From Streptomyces albireticuli (GTDB lineage Bacteria > Actinomycetota > Actinomycetes > Streptomycetales > Streptomycetaceae), in assembly GCF_021228125.1 (NCBI RefSeq), contig NZ_JAJQQS010000003.1, positions 248,001-312,000 of the forward strand: a stretch of DNA of 64,000 nucleotides, written 5' to 3'. Of the stretch, positions 24,957-32,788 are shown one piece after another. The position numbers and the translations under genes were made by a program. Within the stretch, counting starts at the first letter, position 1, and the number at the start of each line of letters is the position of its first letter. The notes beneath the pieces were generated by a model. It made no database searches. It worked only from the letters and a program-made list of their open reading frames with translations, and was not told the origin of the DNA.

Positions 24957-25469
24957 ATGGCAGTGGACGCGGCGCGGTTTCGCGCATTGTTCGGATCCTT
25001 CCCGACGGCGGTCACCGTCGTCACCGCGACGGACGCGAACGGCAGACCACGGGGCCTGACCTGCAACGCGGTCTCGGCGGTGTCCGTGGAGCCGCCGTTG
25101 CTCCTGGTGTGCGTGCACCGGAACGCGCGGACCCTGGCGGCGCTGCGGTACTCGGGGGCCTTCGTGGTCAACGTCCTCGCCGACGGCGGCCAGGACACGG
25201 CGCGGGTCTTCGCCGACCGCTCCGCGCACAAGTTCGCCGGCGTCGAGTGGGTGCCCTCCGCCCACGCCAGGGGCGCCCCCGTGCTGGTGGACGTCGCCCT
25301 GGCGCACGCCGAGTGCGTGGTGGTGCGGGCGGTGGAGGCCGGCGACCACTGGATCTTCATCGGGCGGGTGGAGCACGCCGAGTCGTATCCGCGGCCGCCG
25401 GTCCTCTACCACCGGGGGGCGTTCACCGTCTGGGACGCTCAGGCCCGGCAGGTCGGCAGCCCGCCGTGA
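24957..25469 (+). CDS. Flavin reductase (ActVB/HpaC-like)
   Basis: A 170-residue member of the flavin reductase-like (split-barrel) family. It reduces free FMN or FAD with NAD(P)H to feed a partner monooxygenase. Family features are FGSFPTAVTVVTATD (residues 12-26), the flavin-binding GLTCNAVSAVSVEPPLLLVC, and a late GDHWIFIGRVEHAESYP. GGAGG precedes the ATG at 24957. The likely partner in the window is the ActVA-ORF5-like monooxygenase at 42006-43136, as in the ActVA5/ActVB pair of actinorhodin biosynthesis. Its 3' end overlaps the end of the convergent metallo-hydrolase gene by 31 bp. Confidence 0.88.
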   Translation: MAVDAARFRALFGSFPTAVTVVTATDANGRPRGLTCNAVSAVSVEPPLLLVCVHRNARTLAALRYSGAFVVNVLADGGQDTARVFADRSAHKFAGVEWVPSAHARGAPVLVDVALAHAECVVVRAVEAGDHWIFIGRVEHAESYPRPPVLYHRGAFTVWDAQARQVGSPP

Positions 25470-26356
25470 AACTCCACCATCTCCCGGAACAGCTCGCCGA
25501 TGTCGAGCGGGGCACCGGGCGTGGCGCCGCGCTCCTCCACGTAGGCCCGGTGCAGATTGGGTACCAGCCGTTCGGAGTCGATCAGGTGCGCGTACGGGCC
25601 GGGGCTCGCCGCCCGCGCGGCCTCCAGCGGGGTGAGGCCCGCGGCGAGTCCCTCGCGGGCCAGCTCCTGGACCCACCGTAGGTAGTCCTCGGTGACGTCG
25701 AAGACCTCGGGGCCGGCGACGGGCCCGTGGCCGGTGACGACCGTGCGCGCGTCGAGGGCGCGTAGCCGGGCCACCGCGTCGAGCGTTCCGGCGACCGACC
25801 CCATCGGGCAGAAGGGCGTGACGCCGCTCATCACCAGGTCCCCGGTGACGAGCACCCGCTGCTCGGGCAGCCATACGACGGTGTCGTTGGTGGTGTGGGC
25901 GGGCCCCAGGTGGATCAACTCGGCGGTCACATCCCCCACATGGAGGGTCAGCCGGTCGCGGTAGGTGACCTCGGGCAGGGTGAGGGTGAGCTCGCCCCAC
26001 TCCACGTCGGGCCACAGCCCCGTCAGATGGAGGCCCGCCGCGGCCATCTCGCCGCGGACCCGCTCATGGCCGACGACCAGGGCCTCGGGGAAGACGAAGT
26101 TGCCGAAGGTGTGGTCCCCGTGGAAATGGGTGTTGACCAGCACCCGCGGCGGCGCCGGGCAGACGCCGAGCGCCGCCGACCGCAGCGCGCGCGCACGGGC
26201 CTCGGTCGCCGCCGTGTCCACCAGGGCCGCCTGCCCCCGGGACACCACCAGCGCCGCGTTGTTCAGGCACCACCCGCCGTCGGGCTGCACATAGGCGAAG
26301 ACGCCTTCGGCCACCTCGACGAGCCTGCCCGCCGAACCTTTCCGTACCTGGGACAC
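25439..26356 (-). CDS. MBL-fold hydrolase, ActIV-like cyclase/dehydratase candidate
   Basis: A 305-residue metallo-beta-lactamase-fold protein. The metal motif THFHGDHTFGN is at residues about 93-103, with later ligands in LGPAHTTND, VTGDLVMSGV and GHGPVAGP. The whole sequence (VAEGVFAYVQPDGGWCLNN near the start, ending LPTCRA) strongly recalls the ActIV family of aromatic polyketide clusters, in which an MBL-fold protein catalyses cyclisation/dehydration of later rings. I know that family from memory and did not align it. The GTG at 26356 is chosen because AGGAGG lies 6 bases upstream. Its gene converges on, and overlaps, the flavin reductase gene. Confidence 0.78.
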   Translation of the reverse strand: MSQVRKGSAGRLVEVAEGVFAYVQPDGGWCLNNAALVVSRGQAALVDTAATEARARALRSAALGVCPAPPRVLVNTHFHGDHTFGNFVFPEALVVGHERVRGEMAAAGLHLTGLWPDVEWGELTLTLPEVTYRDRLTLHVGDVTAELIHLGPAHTTNDTVVWLPEQRVLVTGDLVMSGVTPFCPMGSVAGTLDAVARLRALDARTVVTGHGPVAGPEVFDVTEDYLRWVQELAREGLAAGLTPLEAARAASPGPYAHLIDSERLVPNLHRAYVEERGATPGAPLDIGELFREMVEFHGGLPTCRA

Positions 26357-26578
26357 CGTGCCTCCTGACCGATCGGAATTCCGGGCCGCCATGCTCGTAC
26401 CGGTGGATCGAGGACGGCTCGAACGGCCCGCCGGCGCGGGATCGGGCGGAGATCGGACACTCGAAAACAGTTACCGGTCTCCTCGCGGTGGCGACGTAGG
26501 CTTGGGGTGAAGTCACCTGCCGGGCACCCCCGTTGGAGGGCGCGCCGCCCGGCGAAGGACTGACGGGGGGAACGACCG

Positions 26579-27214
26579 GTGATCCGGATTCTGCTGGCCG
26601 AGGACATGCACATGGTCCGGGGGGCGCTGGTGGCGCTCCTCGAGCTGGAGCCCGACTTCCGTGTGGTCGCGGAGGTCGCGGACGGCCGGGGCATCCTGCC
26701 GTCCGTGATCAAGCTCCGGCCGGATGTGGCGATCCTCGACATCGACCTGCCCGGCGTCAACGGCCTGGACGCCGCGAGGCTGCTGTGGGAACGGGCCCCC
26801 GACTGCCGGGTGATCATCCTGACCGCGCTGGAGCAGCGGGGCACGGTCCGCCGGGCGATCGACGCCCATGTCCGGGGGTTCCTCCCCAAGAACGCTCCGC
26901 CCGGTGAGCTCGCCGCCGCCATCCGCATGGTGCACTCGGGGCGGCGGGTGATCGATTCGCGGATCCCGCCCACCGCCTGGGAGGCCGAGGACTGCCCGCT
27001 CGCCGACCGCCCCACGGACAGCCCGCTCACCCGGCGCGAGACCGAAGTCCTCAAACGGGCCGCCGACGGCAACTCCGCGCGGGAGACCGCCCGGGAGATG
27101 CACCTCTCCACGGGAACGGTGCGCAATTACCTGACCTCCGCCGTCACCAAGCTCACCGCACGGAATCAGCTGGACGCCGTCCGGATAGCCAAGGAGAAGG
27201 GCTGGATCCGCTGA
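26579..27214 (+). CDS. LuxR-family response regulator
   Basis: A 211-residue NarL/DesR-type response regulator. The receiver domain has the acidic pocket AEDMH (residue 8 region), the phospho-acceptor Asp in VAILDIDLPG near residue 54, and the Lys in GFLPKNAPP. The C-terminal LuxR helix-turn-helix spans about 148-205 (LTRRETEVLKRAADGNSARE; STGTVRNYLTSAVTKL). The GTG start at 26579 follows a GGGGGG tract. It faces a histidine kinase gene on the opposite strand with a 62-bp tail-to-tail overlap, so the two are almost certainly partners. They probably control the adjoining tailoring cluster or its SARP. Confidence 0.92.
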   Translation: MIRILLAEDMHMVRGALVALLELEPDFRVVAEVADGRGILPSVIKLRPDVAILDIDLPGVNGLDAARLLWERAPDCRVIILTALEQRGTVRRAIDAHVRGFLPKNAPPGELAAAIRMVHSGRRVIDSRIPPTAWEAEDCPLADRPTDSPLTRRETEVLKRAADGNSARETAREMHLSTGTVRNYLTSAVTKLTARNQLDAVRIAKEKGWIR

Positions 27215-28358
27215 CGTCCCGCGGTGGATCGGCGGGCCCGGCCGGGCATTCGGCGAAGATCCGGAACCATCCGTCCTCGCCGGCGCAGGCGCGGAACGTC
27301 CCGCCGATCCCTTCCAGCCGCCGGGCGAGGTTGTCCAGGCCGCCACCGGAACGGCGCGCCATCCTCTCCCCGGTGTCGACGGGGATCCCGTCCCCCGCCA
27401 TGTCGAGCACGAGCGTGCCGGCGGTACGGGAGACCGTGATCCGGCAGTTCTGCGCGGCGCTGTGGCGCAGGATGTTGGTCATCCCCTCGCGGACGACGGT
27501 CGCCAGGACCGTGCCGGTCTCCTCGCGCAGCGGCAGCCGCTCGTCGTGCACCTCGACCGTGATGCCCGCGGTGGTCAGTATTCTCGCGGCGGATTCCAGT
27601 TCGGCGGTCAGCGAGAGCTGACGGTAGCCATGGGCGACGCAGCGCACGTCGGCGAGGGCCTGCCGGGAGATGTCCAGGACCTCCCGCAGCTCGGCGTGCG
27701 CCCGCTCGGTGTCCTTGCCGACCAGCCGGGCCACCAGCTCCCCCTTGAGGGTGATGGCGGACAGGCTGTAGCCGAGCAGGTCGTGCAGATCGCGGGCGAC
27801 CCGCAGCCGCTCGCCCTCCACGGCCAGCCGGGCGACCTCGTCACGGGCCCGCCGCACCTCCGCGCTCCAGGAGGCGATGCGCGTCACCCCGTACACCATC
27901 AGGCCGTTCACCCCGCACGACAGCACCCCTATGGCGACGCCCAGCGGCTGCTGGCCGGCGAGCAGGGTGCAGGCCCCGGTGAGGACCGCGGCGGCGACGA
28001 AGGCGACGACGGACAGCGGGGGTTCGAGGATGAGCAGTGCGGAGCCCGCCAGGAAGCCCGGCATGCCGGCCCAGGTGAGCCCCAGGGCGAGCAGTGGGGC
28101 GTAGGTCAGCAGGGCCTGGAGGGCCAGCGTCCGGCGTCCGTGGCGGGCGCGGAACCGGCCGGCCCGCGGGGCGCAATGGACCCCCTGGAGCACGAACACC
28201 GCGACGAAGGCGGCCAGGAAGAGGCAGATGTGACCGGCCGAAGGGCGGCGTGACGCCAGGAGGTTGAGGAAGCCCAGCACGGCCACCGCGGACTGCACGG
28301 AGAGGACGATGCCTGTGGCGAGCCATGGAGGCGGCTCACTCTTGGATAAGACCACCAT
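27153..28358 (-). CDS. DesK-like sensor histidine kinase
   Basis: A 401-residue kinase. The N-terminal half has about five transmembrane segments (for example VLSVQSAVAVLGFLNLL and HICLFLAAFVAVFVLQGV). The HisKA_3 domain has the phospho-accepting His in RVARDLHDLLGYSLSAI near residue 206. The ATPase domain shows VREGMTNILRHS (N box) and GGGLDNLARRLE (G box). Codon 4 is TTA (28347-28349), a rare codon in Streptomyces read only by the bldA tRNA, so translation may be developmentally gated. The last 62 bases lie antisense to the end of the response regulator gene. The final 25 residues are a non-conserved Pro/Ser/Arg tail. Confidence 0.9.
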   Translation of the reverse strand: MVVLSKSEPPPWLATGIVLSVQSAVAVLGFLNLLASRRPSAGHICLFLAAFVAVFVLQGVHCAPRAGRFRARHGRRTLALQALLTYAPLLALGLTWAGMPGFLAGSALLILEPPLSVVAFVAAAVLTGACTLLAGQQPLGVAIGVLSCGVNGLMVYGVTRIASWSAEVRRARDEVARLAVEGERLRVARDLHDLLGYSLSAITLKGELVARLVGKDTERAHAELREVLDISRQALADVRCVAHGYRQLSLTAELESAARILTTAGITVEVHDERLPLREETGTVLATVVREGMTNILRHSAAQNCRITVSRTAGTLVLDMAGDGIPVDTGERMARRSGGGLDNLARRLEGIGGTFRACAGEDGWFRIFAECPAGPADPPRDVSGSSPSPWLSGRRPADSVR

Positions 28359-28621
28359 GCGACCTGCCGATCGAGGAAGTTCCCAAGTGCCAACTGCTCA
28401 GTCAAGCAGAGGAGCGCTCACGGAGAGCATTCCTGTAGTCAACCTCACATGGCGCGGTGACGTTCCCCTGACGGACGCCAATAAATGGAGCTGTGAATTC
28501 CTCACGTGGGGTGTGCCGATCTCATCCTCGCCCTGGTGACGGCCTCACTGGGCGGGGGCCGCTCCCCGGTGCGAGTCTCAAGACGAAGGCCGACAAATCG
28601 TGAACCGAGTGGAGGACGCTC

Positions 28622-29437
28622 ATGGACATCGAGGTGCTGGGAGAACTCGCGGTCTACGAGAACGGGGTCTCCGTCGTGCCCAGCGCGGGAAAGCCGCGCC
28701 AGATCCTCGCCCTGCTCTCCCTGTGGGCCGGCCGCGTGGTGCCGGTGCCGACGCTGATGGAGGAGCTGTGGGGCGACGCCGTCCCGCGCAGCGCCGCGAC
28801 CACCCTGCAGACCTACATCCTTCAGCTGCGCCGCCGCATGGCCGCCGCGCTGCGCGACGCGCCGGACTCCCCGGCCCGCACCCCGAAGGACGTCCTGGCC
28901 ACCGCCTTCGGCGGCTACCGCGTCGCCGTCACGCCCGAGAGCTGCGACTGGTCCCAGTTCCGCCGCCTGGCCGTCCAGGGGCGCGACGCGCTGACCGCCG
29001 GCGACGCCCGCTCGGCCTCGGCGCACCTGACCCGCGCGCTCGCCCTGTGGCGCGGCCCGGCACTGGTCGACGTGCCGGTCGGCCGCGTGCTGGGGCTGGA
29101 GACCCTCTACATGGAGGAGACCCGCATGCAGGCGCTGGAGGAGCGCATCGAGGCCGACCTCCGCCTGGGCTACCACGCCTCCCTGCTGGGCGAGTTGCGT
29201 ACGCTGGTCGCCCGGCACCCCCTGCACGAGAACCTCTGCGCGCAGCTGATGACGGCGCTGTGCCGCTCGGGCAGCCCCTGGCGGGCGCTCCAGGAGTTCC
29301 GGCAGCTGCGCGAGCGGCTGCGTCGCGAGCTGGGCGTCGAGCCGTCGCCGCGGCTCCAGCGGCTGCACCAGGCGGTGCTGTCGGGCGCCCCGGAACTGGA
29401 CGGCGGAGAAACGTTCGTACAGGCCCGGTCGGCGTAG
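28622..29437 (+). CDS. Cluster-type SARP activator
   Basis: A 271-residue SARP with the short RedD/ActII-ORF4 layout. The winged helix spans residues about 3-95 (IEVLGELAVYENG; KPRQILALLSLWAGRVV; LQTYILQLRR). The BTAD follows (LTRALALWRGPALVDV; QALEERIEADLRLGYH; HENLCAQLMTALCRSG). Proteins of this type activate the secondary-metabolite cluster they sit in. It is placed between a two-component pair and the first tailoring genes, so it is the likely direct activator of the 24.9-43.1 kb set. The ATG at 28622 is preceded by GGAGGACG, giving a good ribosome site. Confidence 0.93.
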   Translation: MDIEVLGELAVYENGVSVVPSAGKPRQILALLSLWAGRVVPVPTLMEELWGDAVPRSAATTLQTYILQLRRRMAAALRDAPDSPARTPKDVLATAFGGYRVAVTPESCDWSQFRRLAVQGRDALTAGDARSASAHLTRALALWRGPALVDVPVGRVLGLETLYMEETRMQALEERIEADLRLGYHASLLGELRTLVARHPLHENLCAQLMTALCRSGSPWRALQEFRQLRERLRRELGVEPSPRLQRLHQAVLSGAPELDGGETFVQARSA

Positions 29438-29521
29438 CGCGGCGGCCTCGGCGGGGCTCGGCGGCCTCGGCGGGGCCGGCCGGCTCGGCCCGAGCCGGCC
29501 GTTTCAGCCGAGGTGGCCGTT

Positions 29522-29953
29522 TCAGCCGAGGTGGTCGTGGGCGATGCTCCGGGACCGGGTGCGGATCCCGTCCCCGTCCGCCTCCAGGACGTCGTGCATC
29601 ACACAGCTCGGCGCGACCTCCGGCTCCCGGCGGCCCGGCCGGACCGTGAGCACGAGCGCGTAGACCGTGGCGCGGACGCTGCCGTCGGCTTGTGGGGTCA
29701 GCGCGATGTGGTTGAACCAGTGCCGCCGCTGTACGGGGTCGTCGGCGAACCGCTCGTGGAACCTCACCAGTTCGGCGACGATCGCGGCCCGGCCGCGGAC
29801 CGGTTCGACGGACGGCGAATGCTGAAACGTGCCGGTCTCGGTGAAGGTCAGGGCGTACTCCTCGAACCGGCCGCCGTCCAGGGCCTGCATCTGATGGGCG
29901 TAGAAGTGCTGGATCCGGGCATAGAGGCCGGTCTCCGTGGCGGTGTCGATCAT
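29522..29953 (-). CDS. SnoaL-like (NTF2-fold) protein
   Basis: A 143-residue protein of the cone-shaped NTF2/SnoaL superfamily. Near the start are ARIQHFYAHQMQALDGGRFE and EYALTFTETGTFQHSP, and later RHWFNHIAL and VRATVYALVLTV, the usual helix-then-sheet order. In aromatic polyketide clusters such proteins act as cyclases, hydroxylases or isomerases, and others are the small subunits of ring-hydroxylating enzymes. The exact activity cannot be read from sequence. The ATG at 29953 has AGGAG at 5 bases. It is antisense relative to its neighbours and divergent from the ketoreductase gene. Confidence 0.78.
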   Translation of the reverse strand: MIDTATETGLYARIQHFYAHQMQALDGGRFEEYALTFTETGTFQHSPSVEPVRGRAAIVAELVRFHERFADDPVQRRHWFNHIALTPQADGSVRATVYALVLTVRPGRREPEVAPSCVMHDVLEADGDGIRTRSRSIAHDHLG

Positions 29954-30195
29954 GGCGCTCCTCGGGGAGGTACGGGCGCGGGCGGGGCGGAAGGGCGCGG
30001 GCTGCCGGGTGGCGGGGCCGCGGAACACGGACCGTGGACCGCGGGCCGGGCGGCCCGGAGGCCACCTTCGCCACCCCGCCTCGAAGCGGGCTCGAAGCGC
30101 GACGGGCCGCCGCTCCAGTCGCCGTCCACGTCGGCTCGAGACCGGTGCCGCACGCTCGTGCCGCCACCTTCCGACGACAGCGGGATCGGAGACGC

Positions 30196-30939
30196 ATGAG
30201 CGAGACAGTCAGGCCCGTCGCCCTGGTGACCGGCTCCTCGTCCGGCATCGGGGCGGCCGTCGCCACCCGGCTGGCCGTCGGGGGCACCCGCGTCGTGGTC
30301 AACTCAGCCCGCTCCGTGGAAGCGGGCGAGAAACTCGCCCGGTCCCTGCCGGACGCCGTGTACGTACGGGCCGACGTCTCCGTCGAGGCCGAGGCCCGCC
30401 GACTGGTGACCGCCGCGGTGGAGCACTACGGGCGGCTCGACCTGCTGGTCAACAACGCGGGCGTCACCCGCGCCGTCCCGCACGCCGACCTCGAGGGCGC
30501 GTCCCCCGCCGTCTGGCGGGAGATCTTCGCGCTCAACGTCTTCGGCACCTGGCAGACGACCGTGGCCGCGATGCCCCACCTGGCCGCGACCGGGGCGGGG
30601 GCGGTGGTCAACATCTCCTCCGTCGCCGGCAGCCGGCCCGCGGGCAGCTCCATCCCCTACGCCGTGAGCAAGGCGGCGATCGAGCACATGACCGTACTGC
30701 TGGCGCACACCGTCGGCCCGCGCGTACGGGTCAACGCGGTGGCGCCCGGCCTGATCGAGACGCCCTGGACCCGCGGCAGCGACTTCTTCGCCCCGGTCGC
30801 GGAGAAGGTGCGCGAGAGCACGCCGCTGCGCAGGGTGGGCCTGCCCGAGGACGTCGCCGAGGCCGTACTGGCCCTCGCCGGCGCCTCGTACACCACCGGA
30901 CAGGTGCTGCTCGTGGACGGCGGCGCGCACCTCATCTGA
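30196..30939 (+). CDS. SDR-family 3-oxoacyl reductase (ketoreductase)
   Basis: A 247-residue classical short-chain dehydrogenase. The NADP-binding TGSSSGIGAAVA is at residues 12-23, NNAG at about 88, and the catalytic Ser-Tyr-Lys in NISSVAGSRPAGSSIPYAVSK. It ends with GQVLLVDGGAHL, typical of FabG-like ketoreductases. In aromatic polyketide pathways such enzymes reduce a carbonyl of the nascent or cyclised chain. The ATG at 30196 follows GGAGACGC. The next gene starts 41 bp downstream and is likely co-transcribed. Confidence 0.9.
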   Translation: MSETVRPVALVTGSSSGIGAAVATRLAVGGTRVVVNSARSVEAGEKLARSLPDAVYVRADVSVEAEARRLVTAAVEHYGRLDLLVNNAGVTRAVPHADLEGASPAVWREIFALNVFGTWQTTVAAMPHLAATGAGAVVNISSVAGSRPAGSSIPYAVSKAAIEHMTVLLAHTVGPRVRVNAVAPGLIETPWTRGSDFFAPVAEKVRESTPLRRVGLPEDVAEAVLALAGASYTTGQVLLVDGGAHLI

Positions 30940-30980
30940 CACCTCGCCCGGCGTTCGGGGACCCAAGCGAAGGGGACGGC

Positions 30981-32018
30981 ATGCGGCTCGGCGCGAATCT
31001 CATCTATCAGGGCGCGGGCGAACTGGCCCGCGCCGCCGAGGAACTCGGCTACGACGTGGTACTGGCCCCGGAGGGCTACCGCTCCGACGCCGTCAGCGTG
31101 CTCGGCCTGGCCGCCGGGGCGACCCGGCACATCGGACTCGCGTCGGGCGTCATGCAGATTCCCGCCCGCCCGCCGGGCACCGCCGCCCTCACCGCGGCGA
31201 CGCTGGACGCGCTGAGCGGCGGCCGGTTCCGGCTGGGGCTCGGGGTGTCCAACCCCGATGTGTCGCACGGCTGGTACGGCGTGCGCTTCGACCGGCCGCT
31301 GGCCCGCACCCGGGAGTACGTGGACATCGTCCGGCGGGCGCTGGCGGGGGAGTCCGTCACCTACGAGGGCGAGCACTTCCGCCTGCCCGCGCCCGGCACC
31401 CGGGGCGACGCCCCCCTGTACCTGCACACCGAGCGGCCGCGGCCCGCGATCCCCGTCTACCTGGCGGCGGTCGGGCCGCGTGCCCTCCGGCTGGCCGGGG
31501 AGATCGCCGACGGCTGGATCGGGGTCTTCACCTCGCCCGAGGACGTCGCAGAGGCCGTCGCCGGGATCCGGGCGGGCAGGCTGCGGGCGGGACTCGGCAT
31601 GGCGGGGTTCGACGTCCTGCCCAGCCTGCCCACGGCGGTCGCCGACGACGTGGACAGCGCCGTGGACGCCCTGCGCGGGCAGTACGTCTACCTGCTCGGC
31701 ATCGGCGACCCCGAGCGGAACTTCCACTGCGCCATGGCCCGGCGGATGGGCTACGGACGCGAGGCCGCCCTGCTGCGGGAGCGGCTCGACGCCGGTGACC
31801 GCAAGGGGGCGGGAGCCGCGCTGCCCGCGACGTTCATCGACCGTACGGCCCTCGTCGGGCCCGTGCCCCGGCTCGCCGACCGCATGCGCGCGTACGCCGA
31901 CGCCGGTGTCACCACGCTCGGGGTGATGGTCTCCGCGGCGGCCACCACCCTGGACGGCCGGACCAGTATCCTCCGCGCCGCGGCGGAGGCGCTCGCGCTG
32001 GCGGACGGCGGGGGGTGA
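30981..32018 (+). CDS. Luciferase-like (LLM) oxidoreductase, copy 1
   Basis: A 345-residue TIM-barrel flavin or F420-dependent oxidoreductase. Features are LGYDVVLAPEGYRSDAVSVLG near residue 23, HIGLASGVMQIPARPPGTAAL, GGRFRLGLGVSNP (the luciferase-family signature near residue 83) and REYVDIVRRALAGE. Actinobacterial members of this type often use reduced F420, but the sequence alone does not decide between F420 and FMN. AAGGGG lies 7 bases before the ATG. It is in tandem with the ketoreductase and belongs to the tailoring set. Confidence 0.87.
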   Translation: MRLGANLIYQGAGELARAAEELGYDVVLAPEGYRSDAVSVLGLAAGATRHIGLASGVMQIPARPPGTAALTAATLDALSGGRFRLGLGVSNPDVSHGWYGVRFDRPLARTREYVDIVRRALAGESVTYEGEHFRLPAPGTRGDAPLYLHTERPRPAIPVYLAAVGPRALRLAGEIADGWIGVFTSPEDVAEAVAGIRAGRLRAGLGMAGFDVLPSLPTAVADDVDSAVDALRGQYVYLLGIGDPERNFHCAMARRMGYGREAALLRERLDAGDRKGAGAALPATFIDRTALVGPVPRLADRMRAYADAGVTTLGVMVSAAATTLDGRTSILRAAAEALALADGGG

Positions 32019-32055
32019 GGGACCGGCCCGGACGGCGTCCCGTGCCGGGCCGCGG

Positions 32056-32215
32056 GGCGTCCGCCGGGCGGGGGCGTTCGCGTACCGGCGCCCGGGTACG
32101 GGCGTCGGCGTACGGGCGTTCGCGTACCGCTTCGGGGTACGGCGTCCGCCGGGCGGAGGCGTTCGCGTCCGGCGCCCGGGTGTGGGCGTCCGGGCTTCGG
32201 CGTGCCGCTTCGGCG
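32056..32215. repeat. Two imperfect ~55-bp repeats, 85 bp apart
   Basis: GGCGTCCGCCGGGCGG(G/A)GGC, continuing GTTCGCGTacCGGCGCCCGGG, starts at 32056 and again at 32141, with intervening GGCGTNCG/GTACGGGC elements. This is in the gap between the convergent LLM and unknown-protein genes. Confidence 0.65.
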
Positions 32216-32236
32216 TGCCGCGTCCGCGTACGAGCC

Positions 32237-32785
32237 TCACCGCACCGGCACCGTCCGGCTGAGCGTGCCGACCGGGTCCGGATAGCCCACTACCGTGCCG
32301 TGGCGGGCGTCCCGGCTCCGGAACCAGCGGTAGCTCCACGCCGGGTCGGTGAGACCGGACCCCGCCAGGCCCGTCTCCACCGCGCCGCTCCCGTCGGCCC
32401 GCAGCGTCCAGCGGAGCGCCGGGAGGGCGAACGGCACGCCGGGGGCGAACGGCCCCGGGGAGCGCAGGGCCAGGCCGCCGCCGGGGAGCGGCTCGGCGTA
32501 CGGGGCTCCGTCGCCGCCCTCCAGCGCGTACCGGACGTCCCGCGCGGCCGTCGGCGCGTGGAAGCGCAGGACGGCGTCGCGGACTCCGCTGCTGAGCTTC
32601 GGGCTGAACGTGAGGGGCGCGGGCGCGAGGAGCACGGTGAACTCCTCGCCGACGGTCACCGTCCGAGGCGCGGTCACGGCGAAGCGCAGCACGTACGGGA
32701 TGGTGTGGTCGTCGCCGTCCGGCTCGGTGTGGACCCGGCAGACGAGCGCCGGGGCGCGGTCGGCCGTCAGGGCCTCGGTCGGCAC
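32237..32785 (-). CDS. Unknown cytoplasmic beta-rich protein, 182 aa
   Basis: I do not recognise this family. There is no signal peptide or membrane segment. The chain is rich in beta-type stretches (YVLRFAVTAPRTVTVGEEF; VRDAVLRFHAPTAARDVRY; ALRWTLRADGSG) and prolines, suggesting an Ig-like or lipocalin-like sandwich. It starts at the GTG at 32785, 3 bp after the stop of the methyltransferase gene upstream, with GGGAGGG about 9 bases ahead. Co-translation with the methyltransferase therefore looks likely. It may be a pathway enzyme of the cluster. Confidence 0.7.
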   Translation of the reverse strand: MPTEALTADRAPALVCRVHTEPDGDDHTIPYVLRFAVTAPRTVTVGEEFTVLLAPAPLTFSPKLSSGVRDAVLRFHAPTAARDVRYALEGGDGAPYAEPLPGGGLALRSPGPFAPGVPFALPALRWTLRADGSGAVETGLAGSGLTDPAWSYRWFRSRDARHGTVVGYPDPVGTLSRTVPVR

Positions 32786-32788
32786 GGC

